In this document: positions 16,241 through 24,099 of the stretch, piece by piece
Layout: every line of letters begins with the position of its first letter
Position numbering within the stretch: position 1 is the first letter of the stretch
NCBI GenBank assembly: GCA_963540965.1
Contig: CAUTSA010000001.1
Span: forward strand, 1 to 64,000
DNA length: 64,000 bases
Direction of reading: 5' to 3'
Source: Nanosyncoccus sp963540965
Lineage (GTDB): Bacteria > Patescibacteriota > Saccharimonadia > Saccharimonadales > Saccharimonadaceae
Translations under genes and position numbers: made by a program
The notes under the pieces: generated by a model
Told to the model about the DNA's origin: nothing
Seen by the model: only the letters and a program-made list of their open reading frames with translations
Databases searched by the model: none

Positions 16241-16604
16241 GCTCTTTGGAGCGGGCTTCTCGAGTTTTAGTATTTTAAAATACTTTACTTTATCACTGTA
16301 ACATGTTCTATTAAACCATAAATAATATATAGTGCAAGAATAAACGTTTTGAGGGTATGATTTTATGTTTTGAGAGTATTTTGTGTTATGAAGACATAAT
16401 TTTGTGAGGGTATTATTTTTGTGAGGATATTATTTTATGAGTATGAAAAAGGGAGCCGCGGCTCCCATAAAATCGTTAAGACTTGCAGTTTTGTATATAA
16501 TGATCCTTATTCAATTGTATTTTTGGTGTATACGACCGGGATACCCAGTTATACACCCGGTGTCTCGTTAAGATGTATATATTAAAACCCCAAAATTACT
16601 CAGT
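16241..16604. other. intergenic region with degenerate tandem repeats
   Basis: At about 16349-16446 a 15-18 nt motif close to GTGAGGGTATTATTTT recurs three to five times with drift (TGAGGGTAT, GAGAGTAT, GAGGGTATTATTTTT, GAGGATATTATTTT, GAGTATG). No reading frame is supported. Its role is unknown; it may be slippage-generated. Confidence 0.5.
16446..16474 (-). terminator. intrinsic terminator
   Basis: GGGAGCC/GGCTCCC stem (16452-16467) followed on the minus strand by TTTTTC; it ends the 133-codon gene. Confidence 0.85.
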
Positions 16605-17006
16605 TTATCCTAGTTGCTCATTATGATCTCTTTGTACGGCATGCCAATGACACAGAAGCACAGGAGGAAGATCCGTTTCGTCGAATCCATAATAAGCCTC
16701 GGGCCCCATAAACATGTCGAGCAAAATTGGGATACTTTTGTTATCATTCGGCTTCAGTTTGAGACGAGAAATTCGCAACACCAGCTCAGGATATTCATAA
16801 ATGAGTCTATCGAAGAACCACTCATTTTCCCTTGCCTCATCGCCGAAGTAAATCAAACCGGTACTTCTAAAAGAATTCATAAAGCGCAAGAACTTCTTCT
16901 TTGTACCATTAATCTTAAACTGGCTAAGTCTGCAGAACGGACTCTGTGTCGCTTTTTCTGGTTGGTCCACTTGATCATGCTTAGCCTTTAAAAAACCAAA
17001 TATCAT
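16605..17006 (-). CDS. hypothetical protein
   Basis: A 133-residue protein of no recognised family. It is rich in aromatic residues (FLRFMNSFRSTGLIYFGDE, WFFDRLIYEYPELV) and ends LCHWHAVQRDHNEQLG. There is no signal peptide or membrane helix. The start is well supported by AAGGAGG 6 nt before the ATG. The leader contains a GTTGC/GCAAC hairpin next to a TATAAT box near 17090. It has its own terminator. Confidence 0.7.
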   Translation of the reverse strand: MIFGFLKAKHDQVDQPEKATQSPFCRLSQFKINGTKKKFLRFMNSFRSTGLIYFGDEARENEWFFDRLIYEYPELVLRISRLKLKPNDNKSIPILLDMFMGPEAYYGFDETDLPPVLLCHWHAVQRDHNEQLG

Positions 17007-17187
17007 CTTTTCCTCCTTGAAAGGAATTTTTGCTTAACGATTTTTAATGTGCATTTGTTGCTGTCCTAGGATGCAACAGGAGTATTATAATCTCTTTTTT
17101 AATTTTAGCAAGGGGGAGAGGAGGAGACGAGTGAGTAGGGGGGACAAGAGGAGCGAGGATGGAACGAAAAACAAGGATGACTACAAT

Positions 17188-17213
17188 TAAAAAAGGAGCC
17201 CTGGGGCTCCTTA
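17188..17213 (-). terminator. intrinsic terminator
   Basis: AAGGAGCCC/GGGCTCCTT-type stem with TTTTTT on the minus-strand 3' side, downstream of the 226-codon gene. Confidence 0.85.
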
Positions 17214-17299
17214 GATAATATACGTGCTGGTTCTATAAGCCTTAAGTATACGCAGCAATTCCGATTTTTTTGATAGCATACGGCCGACTTATAGAATTC

Positions 17300-17980
17300 T
17301 TAACCCTCATTTGGATCGCAGAGGTCTTTGAGAAAATCATAGAGAGCACCTACGGAATATTGCTCAAGGGTAAGGGCCTCATTCCTTAAAATCCAATTTA
17401 TCTGGATAATTAGAGAGTCAATATCCTTGTAGAGCTCTGGATGCTTGCCTCTGATAAGATAGAGTGACTGCTGACAGCCAGCCAGAATCTCACGATATTT
17501 TGTCAACTCATCCCTGCTCTTATTCATAGCCATCAGATACTGCTCAAACACGTGCGGCCTAATACTTGCGTAAAAGTTGACAAATTCACTAGACGCAAGC
17601 GCCATAAAATCCTGATAGACCAATCGCTCGTCCTTTAATAACTGAACGTAGAAGTCGGCGACATTATCAAGATCATTTAACGTGAGCTGAGAAACCTCCT
17701 TTTCGTGAAGCTCCTCAATGACCGACGACTCGTTGAAAATATTAAAAACATCATAATCCTCAGTGAGATCAAAAAACTGATACTCGAGAGTACAATATTC
17801 CAGCTTATCATCATTCGCCTGATCGAAAGAAATTAAACTTTTGATGTTTGCAAACAGATTGTAGATACAGCTGATGGTCACTTCCCTTTCGGTAGCACTG
17901 GCGTCGATGATCTTAATGATCGTAACAATAACATCAGTGAGTTCGCTTGATAAAATATGGTCATCGTATTCAATTAGCAT
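17300..17980 (-). CDS. hypothetical acidic helical protein
   Basis: A 226-residue protein, strongly acidic and predicted all-helical, with no signal peptide, membrane segment or recognised motif. Asp and Glu are dense around residues 60-110 (FFDLTEDYDVFNIFNESS). An AAAAGGGGG Shine-Dalgarno lies 7 nt before the ATG. The leader contains the palindrome GAGATTATAATCTC, which is either a hairpin or a -10 region. It is a single-gene unit ended by a terminator. Its length, composition and leader style resemble the 338-codon gene downstream, but no sequence similarity is obvious. Confidence 0.72.
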   Translation of the reverse strand: MLIEYDDHILSSELTDVIVTIIKIIDASATEREVTISCIYNLFANIKSLISFDQANDDKLEYCTLEYQFFDLTEDYDVFNIFNESSVIEELHEKEVSQLTLNDLDNVADFYVQLLKDERLVYQDFMALASSEFVNFYASIRPHVFEQYLMAMNKSRDELTKYREILAGCQQSLYLIRGKHPELYKDIDSLIIQINWILRNEALTLEQYSVGALYDFLKDLCDPNEG

Positions 17981-18077
17981 ATTTTCCCCCTTTTCTTAAG
18001 ACGAGATTATAATCTCAAATTTAGCACGGTATTAAATTACTTTACCGGGCTGGTAACGAGCATATTATAACATTGAT

Positions 18078-19163
18078 TTATGATTTTTCAAATTGAGATT
18101 GTTCGGGGAGAATCTGCGTGAAGGCTTGTTCGAGCGCGGTTTTGGTCTTGGCCGGATCTTTGACATGTCCATCATTAATGCAGAGAATATGATATTTTTG
18201 TTGTTTAATATATTGTACGATTTTTTGATTATTTCGTTCGTCGCTGCTTAGCATAGTGTGATGAGAAAAGCGTGGCGATCGGGAGGCAAAGTTTCCTTCC
18301 AGGAGCTGCGTATAGAAAAATATCAAATGTGAGATATCTTGACTGGAGCGGAATCGATGTGCCGAAGTCTCAGCGAGAATGTCGCCTGAACTTTTCCAGG
18401 TTTTCTGGAAGGTGGATTTTAGATAAGAGGTTGCGCAGTGCGGATCGTAAATCAGGGAGAATTTTTTCCATGGAGAAAGAAGAAGATTTCTAAAATTGAA
18501 CAAACCATATTTGAGATGATAGGCTTTAGAAAAATGCTGGCGATAGAAATCAGATTTGCGATATTTTTGATTTATTAAAGCCATGTTATTCATTTGGATA
18601 TATGGAAATATATCACGTGACGGATTATTTATTAGAACATTTTCAGCAAAAAAAGCGCGCGGCAGATAAGTTTCTACTGAGGTTTGAGAGTGGTTTTGAC
18701 TTTTGGCTGGTTTTTTAAAACTAGTTTTTACAAAGAAATCAGTTGGCTTTGTGGCCTTTAGCAGATAGAAATCATCATTAAAATAGACGAAATACTCCGA
18801 GAGCCCGGGGATTAGGTGGAGGTAGTTTTCAATGGTGTGAGAATTAAAAGTAGGGAGAAATTCATGAGGAATAAAATCCTCATGGCGAATAATTTTAAGC
18901 TTGGGATGAGCTAAGTTTAGCCAGTTTGGCGTGTGCCCATAGGTGACAAAGAAGATTTGATTAACCCATGGGGCGAATTTTTCGACACCACGAAACCAAA
19001 ACCGAAGAAAATCAAAATCATTGCGGAAGCGAAGATCGGAGGAGTCGGTTTTTTGAGCTTCTAAAAAATCTATCTCTTGAAGAGTTCGCAATTTCTCAGC
19101 CAACCATTTAGGATCAGTGCCGTCGACCCAAGTGATGACGAAATCTATTTTTGGCTGAGACAT
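18078..19163 (-). CDS. Stealth-family sugar phosphotransferase
   Basis: A 361-residue protein of the Stealth family, which makes phosphodiester links between sugars in capsules and related polymers. Conserved region 1 is IDFVITWVDGTDPKW (residues 6-20); region 2 runs from LRFRNDFDFLRFWFRGVEKFAPWVNQIFFVT to VYFNDDFYLL, with the DD pair thought to bind metal; FRSSQDISHLIFFYTQ resembles region 3-4. There is no membrane segment. It starts 10 bp after a DsbA-like gene on the same strand. It probably decorates a surface glycan, possibly that of the 7-15 kb cluster; that link is inferred. Confidence 0.88.
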   Translation of the reverse strand: MSQPKIDFVITWVDGTDPKWLAEKLRTLQEIDFLEAQKTDSSDLRFRNDFDFLRFWFRGVEKFAPWVNQIFFVTYGHTPNWLNLAHPKLKIIRHEDFIPHEFLPTFNSHTIENYLHLIPGLSEYFVYFNDDFYLLKATKPTDFFVKTSFKKPAKSQNHSQTSVETYLPRAFFAENVLINNPSRDIFPYIQMNNMALINQKYRKSDFYRQHFSKAYHLKYGLFNFRNLLLSPWKKFSLIYDPHCATSYLKSTFQKTWKSSGDILAETSAHRFRSSQDISHLIFFYTQLLEGNFASRSPRFSHHTMLSSDERNNQKIVQYIKQQKYHILCINDGHVKDPAKTKTALEQAFTQILPEQSQFEKS

Positions 19164-19173
19164 CTTATTCTCC

Positions 19174-19899
19174 CTATTTAGTGTTATTCGAAGAGCCAGA
19201 CTCTGCTTTCTTTAATGCGGCGTCGATCATTTCATGAACAGTCTTTTTGAAAGTGGATTCATTGACAGAGATGGTCGGAAGTTTTTCGCCGTTAATAATA
19301 ATCGTTGGAGTCTCTGTAATATTCACGAGTTTAGCGACCGCCATATCGGATTTAACTTTCTTTTTGACGGCCTCACTATTCATATCGGAGAGGAACTGAT
19401 CTGCGTTGCCCTGGCCTTTCGAGACTTCTTCGAAATAAGATTTGAACTTAGCATCACGCTTCCCCGCCTCTAGGTCTTCCCATTCGGCCTGATTTTTAAA
19501 GAGAATAGTGGCGTAGGCTTGCCAGTAGCCCTGAAGAGCAGCAGCGTTGGCAGCATGGGCGGCCGCAGTACCATTTTTATGATAGCTAAGAATAAAGCTA
19601 CGAAAAATTAGACCAACCTTACCTTTATATTCTTCAACAATTTCAGAAAGATATGGAAAAGTAGTGGCGCAGCCTGGACACTGGTAGTCCGCATACTCCA
19701 CGATGAGTACTTTAGCGTCCTTATTCCCCTCATAGTTATCGCCAAGGTTGCCATTGCGCTCCTCTTTATCGATATATTTCGAACGATCAAGGGAGGCAAT
19801 CCACTGATCATACTGCTGGTTCTGATTATAAGAATAAATACAGAGAGCCAAAAAACCGATGATCAATGCGCCGAAAGCAATAATTGGTAATTTTTTCAT
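19174..19899 (-). CDS. membrane-anchored DsbA-like thiol oxidoreductase
   Basis: A protein of about 241 residues with one N-terminal membrane helix (residues 4-22) and an extracytoplasmic thioredoxin-fold domain of the DsbA/BdbD type. EYADYQCPGC gives the CPGC redox centre; NITETPTIIINGEKLP contains the cis-Pro loop. The start is the ATG at 19899, with AGGAGG 3-4 nt upstream; a TTG at 19914 lies before this site and is unlikely. It probably forms or isomerises disulfides in exported proteins. Several exported proteins in the window contain cysteines, including the HNH nuclease. The stealth gene follows after 10 bp. Confidence 0.88.
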   Translation of the reverse strand: MKKLPIIAFGALIIGFLALCIYSYNQNQQYDQWIASLDRSKYIDKEERNGNLGDNYEGNKDAKVLIVEYADYQCPGCATTFPYLSEIVEEYKGKVGLIFRSFILSYHKNGTAAAHAANAAALQGYWQAYATILFKNQAEWEDLEAGKRDAKFKSYFEEVSKGQGNADQFLSDMNSEAVKKKVKSDMAVAKLVNITETPTIIINGEKLPTISVNESTFKKTVHEMIDAALKKAESGSSNNTK

Positions 19900-20007
19900 A
19901 AACCTCCTAAGCAAAATCTATCGCTTAATTCAATAAATTTTTGTATAATATAGATATTAGCATATTTTAGCGTGTTTGTGGGCAGTGCGACGAAAACGGA
20001 GGTAAAA

Positions 20008-21018
20008 ATGGACGATATGAGTGCGGGCCAAAGTGCGGATTTAAACCAATCTTCAGGGATTTTTGGCGAGGAGAAAAAAGGGATTTTTGCTCAGATGAGT
20101 GAGAAGCTTGGTGGACTCTTTCGGGGGATAGCTAGGACTTTAGGCAAGATCGCTGTTGAGAAAAAATCACCTGGTGATGAAAATTTTGATGATGGTAGGT
20201 CTGATGGCGATAGGTCTGATGGTGACAACAGTAATTTTGAGTCTACCTCTAAGCATGAAAATATTAGTGAACCAGCAAGCTCGGTCGATTCTTCTTTTGT
20301 GGGGCCAATGAATCGAAATATTTTCACCGACAAAGATGCGGCGGAAAATCTAGTGCGACACAAAGCAGAGATGAGCGAAATTGAAGGAGTAAACGAGCCC
20401 GACGCGGAAAATGACGCGAACCGAAGTATCTCATCCGAAAATCTTCCTGAAATATTCTACCCGGAAACAACTGAGGATCTGGTGTGGTTGATCAATAAAT
20501 TGCCTGAAGAAGTAATCTCGAAGCAGCAAAGAAGAACGATGGCGGCGGCGATGACTTTTGATAGTAAGCTGGTGAAGGAAGTAATGACGCCAAAGAACGA
20601 AGTGATCATTATTCATGAAAATGACTTCATGGGACCTTTGACTTTATCTCGACTCTACCAATCTGGTTTGTCACACTTCCCTGTGGTGGGAGCGAGAGGC
20701 GAGATTGTTGGTCTAATTCATACTAAGACATTATTTAGTCTAAGTGTCAAAGAGACAGATCGAGCTTCGGCATTTCTAGACAAGAATGTCTATTTTATGA
20801 GCGAAAATTACACTTTAAAGGAAGCACTTTTGGCATTTATTCGTACAAGTTGCTATTTCTTTATCGTGGTGGATGACCACGGAAAAGTAACGGGACTGAT
20901 GAGTTTTGATAAATTAATCGAGATGATTGTGGGTGATTTGCCGGAAACAGATTTTGACATGGATCAAGATCTGATGTCGGTGGTGAAGTACGCTAGGACT
21001 TTGAAAGAACCGAAATAG
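20008..21018 (+). CDS. CBS-domain protein (CorC-like, without membrane part)
   Basis: A protein of about 336 residues. Residues 1-165 are polar and acidic with a short repeat (DGRSDGDRSDGD) and look disordered. Residues about 175-310 are a CBS pair of the CorC/YfjD type: RRTMAAAMTFDSKLVKEVMTP, LSHFPVVGARGEIVGLIHTKTL and CYFFIVVDDHGKVTGLMSFDKLIEMIVGD. CorC proteins normally carry a DUF21 membrane domain; here it is replaced by the acidic segment, so it is probably a soluble nucleotide-sensing regulator. The start is the ATG at 20008, with ACGGAGG 6 nt upstream; a GTG at 19972 has no such site. Confidence 0.82.
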   Translation: MDDMSAGQSADLNQSSGIFGEEKKGIFAQMSEKLGGLFRGIARTLGKIAVEKKSPGDENFDDGRSDGDRSDGDNSNFESTSKHENISEPASSVDSSFVGPMNRNIFTDKDAAENLVRHKAEMSEIEGVNEPDAENDANRSISSENLPEIFYPETTEDLVWLINKLPEEVISKQQRRTMAAAMTFDSKLVKEVMTPKNEVIIIHENDFMGPLTLSRLYQSGLSHFPVVGARGEIVGLIHTKTLFSLSVKETDRASAFLDKNVYFMSENYTLKEALLAFIRTSCYFFIVVDDHGKVTGLMSFDKLIEMIVGDLPETDFDMDQDLMSVVKYARTLKEPK

Positions 21019-21095
21019 GTTCGGAAGGGGCGAAACTTCTATTTTTTATTAAAATCTACAAGCTGCCCAACCTACTTATAAAAAGGAGAAATTAA

Positions 21096-21848
21096 ATGAG
21101 CTTTAAAACAATTCACAAAACAAGACGAGCGATCACGGCGCTGATTTTAAGTGGTGCGGTGATCCTGACGATTATCGCAAACCCAAACGCCTGGCAGAAG
21201 AAAGCCGAATCAAGCGCGAAGGAAGTATCGAGTGCTGATTCGGTAGAAAAAGGTATTGTCGGTAGCGGCGAACAGCGAGCCGAAGGAGTGCCACTTGCGA
21301 CGGAGCTACTAGCTAAGCTTGAAGTAAAAGGGCGGGCGCCGAAAACTGGTTATAAGCGAACAGAATTTTATAATGGTTGGCCTGATATTGAGGGCTGTAA
21401 TTTGAGGCAGCGAATTCTGAAACGAGATTTTGGCGAAACCGCGAAGGTGGATGAGAAATGCAATGTGGTGGCTGGAAAATTTTACGAGCCATATACTGGC
21501 GAGGAGATGGAGCTTCATTCAAGACAAGAGATTTCAAAACAGGTGCAGATAGACCATGTGGTGGCGTTGTCGGATGCTTGGCAAAAGGGAGCACAGTATA
21601 AATCTGCCGATGAGAGATTCAAGATAGCGACTGATCCTTTAAATCTAATTGCAGTACAGGCGGCCGCGAATCAGCAAAAATCAGATGGAGACGCGGCGAC
21701 ATGGCTGCCGAAGAATAAAAGTTTTCGTTGCCAATATGTGGCGAGACAAATTTCAGTCAAATATAAATACTCACTCTGGGTGAATGAGGCGGAAAAAAAT
21801 GCAATGTCGCAAATCCTCGCGGGTTGTCCAGAGCAGAGGACGTACTAA
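21096..21848 (+). CDS. secreted HNH nuclease (DUF1524/GmrSD-C type)
   Basis: A 250-residue protein with an N-terminal membrane helix or signal (ITALILSGAVILTIIA, residues 13-28). The C-terminal half is the DUF1524-like HNH fold: VQIDHVVALSDAWQKGA supplies the catalytic Asp-His, DPLNLIAVQAAANQQKSDGDAATWLP the Asn/His-site and RCQYVARQ the last helix. Cys residues at about 94, 120, 213 and 244 could form disulfides. Such nucleases are common secreted enzymes and would suit nucleotide scavenging. The Shine-Dalgarno is AAAAGGAG, 7 nt before the ATG. Confidence 0.88.
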   Translation: MSFKTIHKTRRAITALILSGAVILTIIANPNAWQKKAESSAKEVSSADSVEKGIVGSGEQRAEGVPLATELLAKLEVKGRAPKTGYKRTEFYNGWPDIEGCNLRQRILKRDFGETAKVDEKCNVVAGKFYEPYTGEEMELHSRQEISKQVQIDHVVALSDAWQKGAQYKSADERFKIATDPLNLIAVQAAANQQKSDGDAATWLPKNKSFRCQYVARQISVKYKYSLWVNEAEKNAMSQILAGCPEQRTY

Positions 21849-21875
21849 CAATGACCGTGCCAGTATTAAGAAGTA

Positions 21876-21904
21876 TTGTCTTTTTGAACAAAATGGTGTA
21901 TAAT
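21876..21904 (+). promoter_or_regulatory. strong promoter upstream of a short RNA
   Basis: TTGTCT (21876-21881), a 17-nt spacer and a perfect TATAAT (21899-21904). It points away from any protein gene and into a short hairpin with a T-run. Confidence 0.6.
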
Positions 21905-21910
21905 CTATAT

Positions 21911-21970
21911 ATCACCATGACCGGACTAGCCTAAGGTTCTTGCACCGAACGCGAATTCCGGTTATTTTTT
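21911..21970 (+). ncRNA. candidate small RNA of about 60 nt
   Basis: Starting about 7 nt after the perfect TATAAT, the segment forms a hairpin with outer stem ACCGGA (21920-21925)/TCCGGT (21957-21962) and inner stem GTTC/GAAC, then ATTTTTT. Promoter, hairpin and T-run define a complete short transcription unit. It contains only a five-codon mini-ORF. Its 3' end overlaps the end of the NYN gene on the other strand. It may simply be a terminator with an incidental promoter box. Confidence 0.4.
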
Positions 21971-22453
21971 CTCTATTTGATTCTTTATCGTTTTTATTGG
22001 TAGAATGTCGGCCACAAAAGGTTTTAATAGTTTTGAATATCTTTCAGTTGGAGTGATTATCTTTCTTAGTTTGTTATTCTTACTTAAATATTGTATTAAA
22101 CATGCAAAATCACCATCTGAAGTTACAATAATCGCCTGGTCATACCTATCATATTCTATAGCTGAGGCATGCAGTACAAGTTCTGCATCAACATTACCTT
22201 TCATCGTTCGATTACCTTTTTCGTCCTCAAATATAACCGTTGGTTTAAAAATTAATATATAACCATGGGTTTGTAAAGTTGAATAAAGCATAGTATTGCG
22301 GGGGTCATATCCGATAAAGAGGAATACCTTTTCGACATCGAATTTATTACGTAAATATTTACGCAATTTGCCATAGTCTAAATTTATATCTTGGGCCTTT
22401 GTACCGAGATATAAATTATTACCGTCGATGAATGCATAATTTTTACTTGCCAT
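21962..22453 (-). CDS. NYN-domain (LabA/DUF88-like) RNase
   Basis: A protein of about 163 residues forming one NYN domain, a PIN-like metal-dependent RNase fold. NYAFIDGNNLYLG carries the first acidic cluster; YDPRNTMLYSTLQTHGY follows; KGNVDAELVLHA has the central Asp; IIVTSDGDFACLIQYL has the second SDGDF acidic motif; DILPI is near the end. The start is the ATG at 22453: a TATAAT box on the minus strand at 22461-22466 lies 7 nt upstream, consistent with a leaderless mRNA. An upstream start at 22495 would place the promoter inside the gene. The RNA target is unknown. Confidence 0.85.
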   Translation of the reverse strand: MASKNYAFIDGNNLYLGTKAQDINLDYGKLRKYLRNKFDVEKVFLFIGYDPRNTMLYSTLQTHGYILIFKPTVIFEDEKGNRTMKGNVDAELVLHASAIEYDRYDQAIIVTSDGDFACLIQYLSKNNKLRKIITPTERYSKLLKPFVADILPIKTIKNQIEKK

Positions 22454-22587
22454 TTGTTCTATTATACTGCATGGATGAATATTAGATTGTGCCATTTTTC
22501 CATTAAATCATCTTACTATTAACCCTACTTAGTTTTTGGTCAAGCTAAAGTTTACCTTAATTTATGTTAGAATTTAAATAATTTGTT

Positions 22588-22989
22588 ATGAAAATTTATT
22601 CATATTCTAGCTCTGCTAATTATACACACATTCATATGTATGTATTTTTTGATTCCTTCACTAAGGCCCTGAAAGAAAAAGGACTAGAGGATTCAAACTA
22701 TCAGATTGACGTAGATATTGATGGCAATGTGGCAAAATGGACACTTAATACACCTGAAAAAAGAATTTCAAACATTTTTAAATCTATAATGCAGGATTAC
22801 GTATTTAATGACGAAGAGATAAAAATGGCCATATCAAAGATTGAACAAAAGAACGGCTTTATATCAAAAATCAAAGATATGGATTTACTGCGAAATGAAA
22901 TTGCTAAGGTTGATTTTACGAAGAAAAAGCCTGAGCCTACCGACGATTCAATGGAGTCGCCAGCGATTGACTTCTATAATCTAGCCTAG
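22588..22989 (+). CDS. hypothetical protein
   Basis: A 133-residue protein of no recognised family. Residues 1-30 are aromatic and possibly strand-forming (KIYSYSSSANYTHIHMYVFF), residues 30-100 mixed charged, and the C-terminus is acidic and polar. There is no membrane helix and no Shine-Dalgarno; a TAGAAT box lies 14 nt before the ATG, so the mRNA leader would be very short. It is transcribed divergently from the NYN gene. Confidence 0.65.
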   Translation: MKIYSYSSSANYTHIHMYVFFDSFTKALKEKGLEDSNYQIDVDIDGNVAKWTLNTPEKRISNIFKSIMQDYVFNDEEIKMAISKIEQKNGFISKIKDMDLLRNEIAKVDFTKKKPEPTDDSMESPAIDFYNLA

Positions 22990-23052
22990 GCTTAGCGGAT
23001 CCATCGGTTCATGGTATAATCTACAGAGATAGATAATATTTGGAGAACTGCT

Positions 23053-24054
23053 TTGAATCTAAAAATTGGAATTGTGGGATTGCCAAATGTGGGGAAATCA
23101 ACATTATTTAACGCATTAACAAATGCGCATGCTTTGGCGGCGAATTATCCTTTTGCGACGATCGAGCCGAATGTAGGAATTGTGCCGGTACCTGATGAAC
23201 GATTAGACGTTCTGGAAAAAATGTATACAGCTGAGAAGAAAATTCCAGCAACCGTGGAATTTGTGGATATTGCGGGGCTTGTCGAGGGGGCATCGAAGGG
23301 CGAAGGACTTGGCAATAAATTCCTGGCACATATTCGCGAGTGTCAGATTATTTGTCACGTGGTGCGTGTATTTAAAAATGATGACATTATGCATGTTTCT
23401 GCTAACGCAAACACTCCGGCACCAGTTGATCCAAAGGCAGATATTGAAATTATTCAAACCGAACTGGAGCTTGCCGATTTTGAAACCCGTGAAAAAGTTG
23501 AGGCTAAGCGTAAGAAAAACAAGGATACAGCTGAAGAAAAAATTCCATATCTAACAGAGAAACCAGTAATCTACATGTTTAACGTGGATGAGACTGAACT
23601 AACAAATGAGTCTTTAAAAAATGAACTTAGAGAACTTGTTGCTCCAGCTCGTGCGGTTTTTGTAAATGCAAAACTTGAGGAAGAAATGACTGGTATGAGC
23701 TTACCAGAAAAAATGGAATTTCTTGAGAGTTATGGTGTGGAGGAAGATGCTCTTGGCGAACTCGTAAAAGCAGCCTATGATACTCTGGGACTGCAATCCT
23801 TCTTGACCGCGGGTAAAAAAGAAGTGCGCGCCTGGACAATCAAGAAAGGGGCGACTGCACCAGAAGCGGCAGGCACAATCCATACTGATTTTGAGCGTGG
23901 TTTTATTGCGGCAGAGGTGATGAAATATGACGACTTAGTGAATCTTGGTAGTGAAGCGGCGGTGAAAGCGGCTGGAAAATTGGCGACAGTTGGCAAAACC
24001 TATATCATGCAAGATGGCGATATTGTAGAATTTCGCTTTAATGTTTCAAAGTAA
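23053..24054 (+). CDS. ychF: redox/ribosome-associated GTPase YchF (OLA1 family)
   Basis: A 333-residue Obg-like GTPase. G1 is GLPNVGKST (residues 8-16), the Obg-type FATIEPNVG supplies switch I, G3 is DIAGLVEGASKGEGLG, and G4 is the atypical FNVDE typical of YchF, which hydrolyses ATP as readily as GTP. The C-terminal TGS domain is clear (VRAWTIKKGATAPEAAGTIHTDFERGFI). It is somewhat shorter than the 363 residues of the E. coli protein. It starts with TTG at 23053, after GGAG, matching the family N-terminus. A core gene; 45 bp upstream of rnhB. Confidence 0.95.
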   Translation: MNLKIGIVGLPNVGKSTLFNALTNAHALAANYPFATIEPNVGIVPVPDERLDVLEKMYTAEKKIPATVEFVDIAGLVEGASKGEGLGNKFLAHIRECQIICHVVRVFKNDDIMHVSANANTPAPVDPKADIEIIQTELELADFETREKVEAKRKKNKDTAEEKIPYLTEKPVIYMFNVDETELTNESLKNELRELVAPARAVFVNAKLEEEMTGMSLPEKMEFLESYGVEEDALGELVKAAYDTLGLQSFLTAGKKEVRAWTIKKGATAPEAAGTIHTDFERGFIAAEVMKYDDLVNLGSEAAVKAAGKLATVGKTYIMQDGDIVEFRFNVSK

Positions 24055-24099
24055 GACTCAGCTTCTTGAGGGCGATCGATTCCCTGCTATAATCAGAGT

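Noticed and set aside
22454..22495. Longer N-terminus for the NYN protein
   Set aside because: The added codons cover the TATAAT promoter and show no family similarity.
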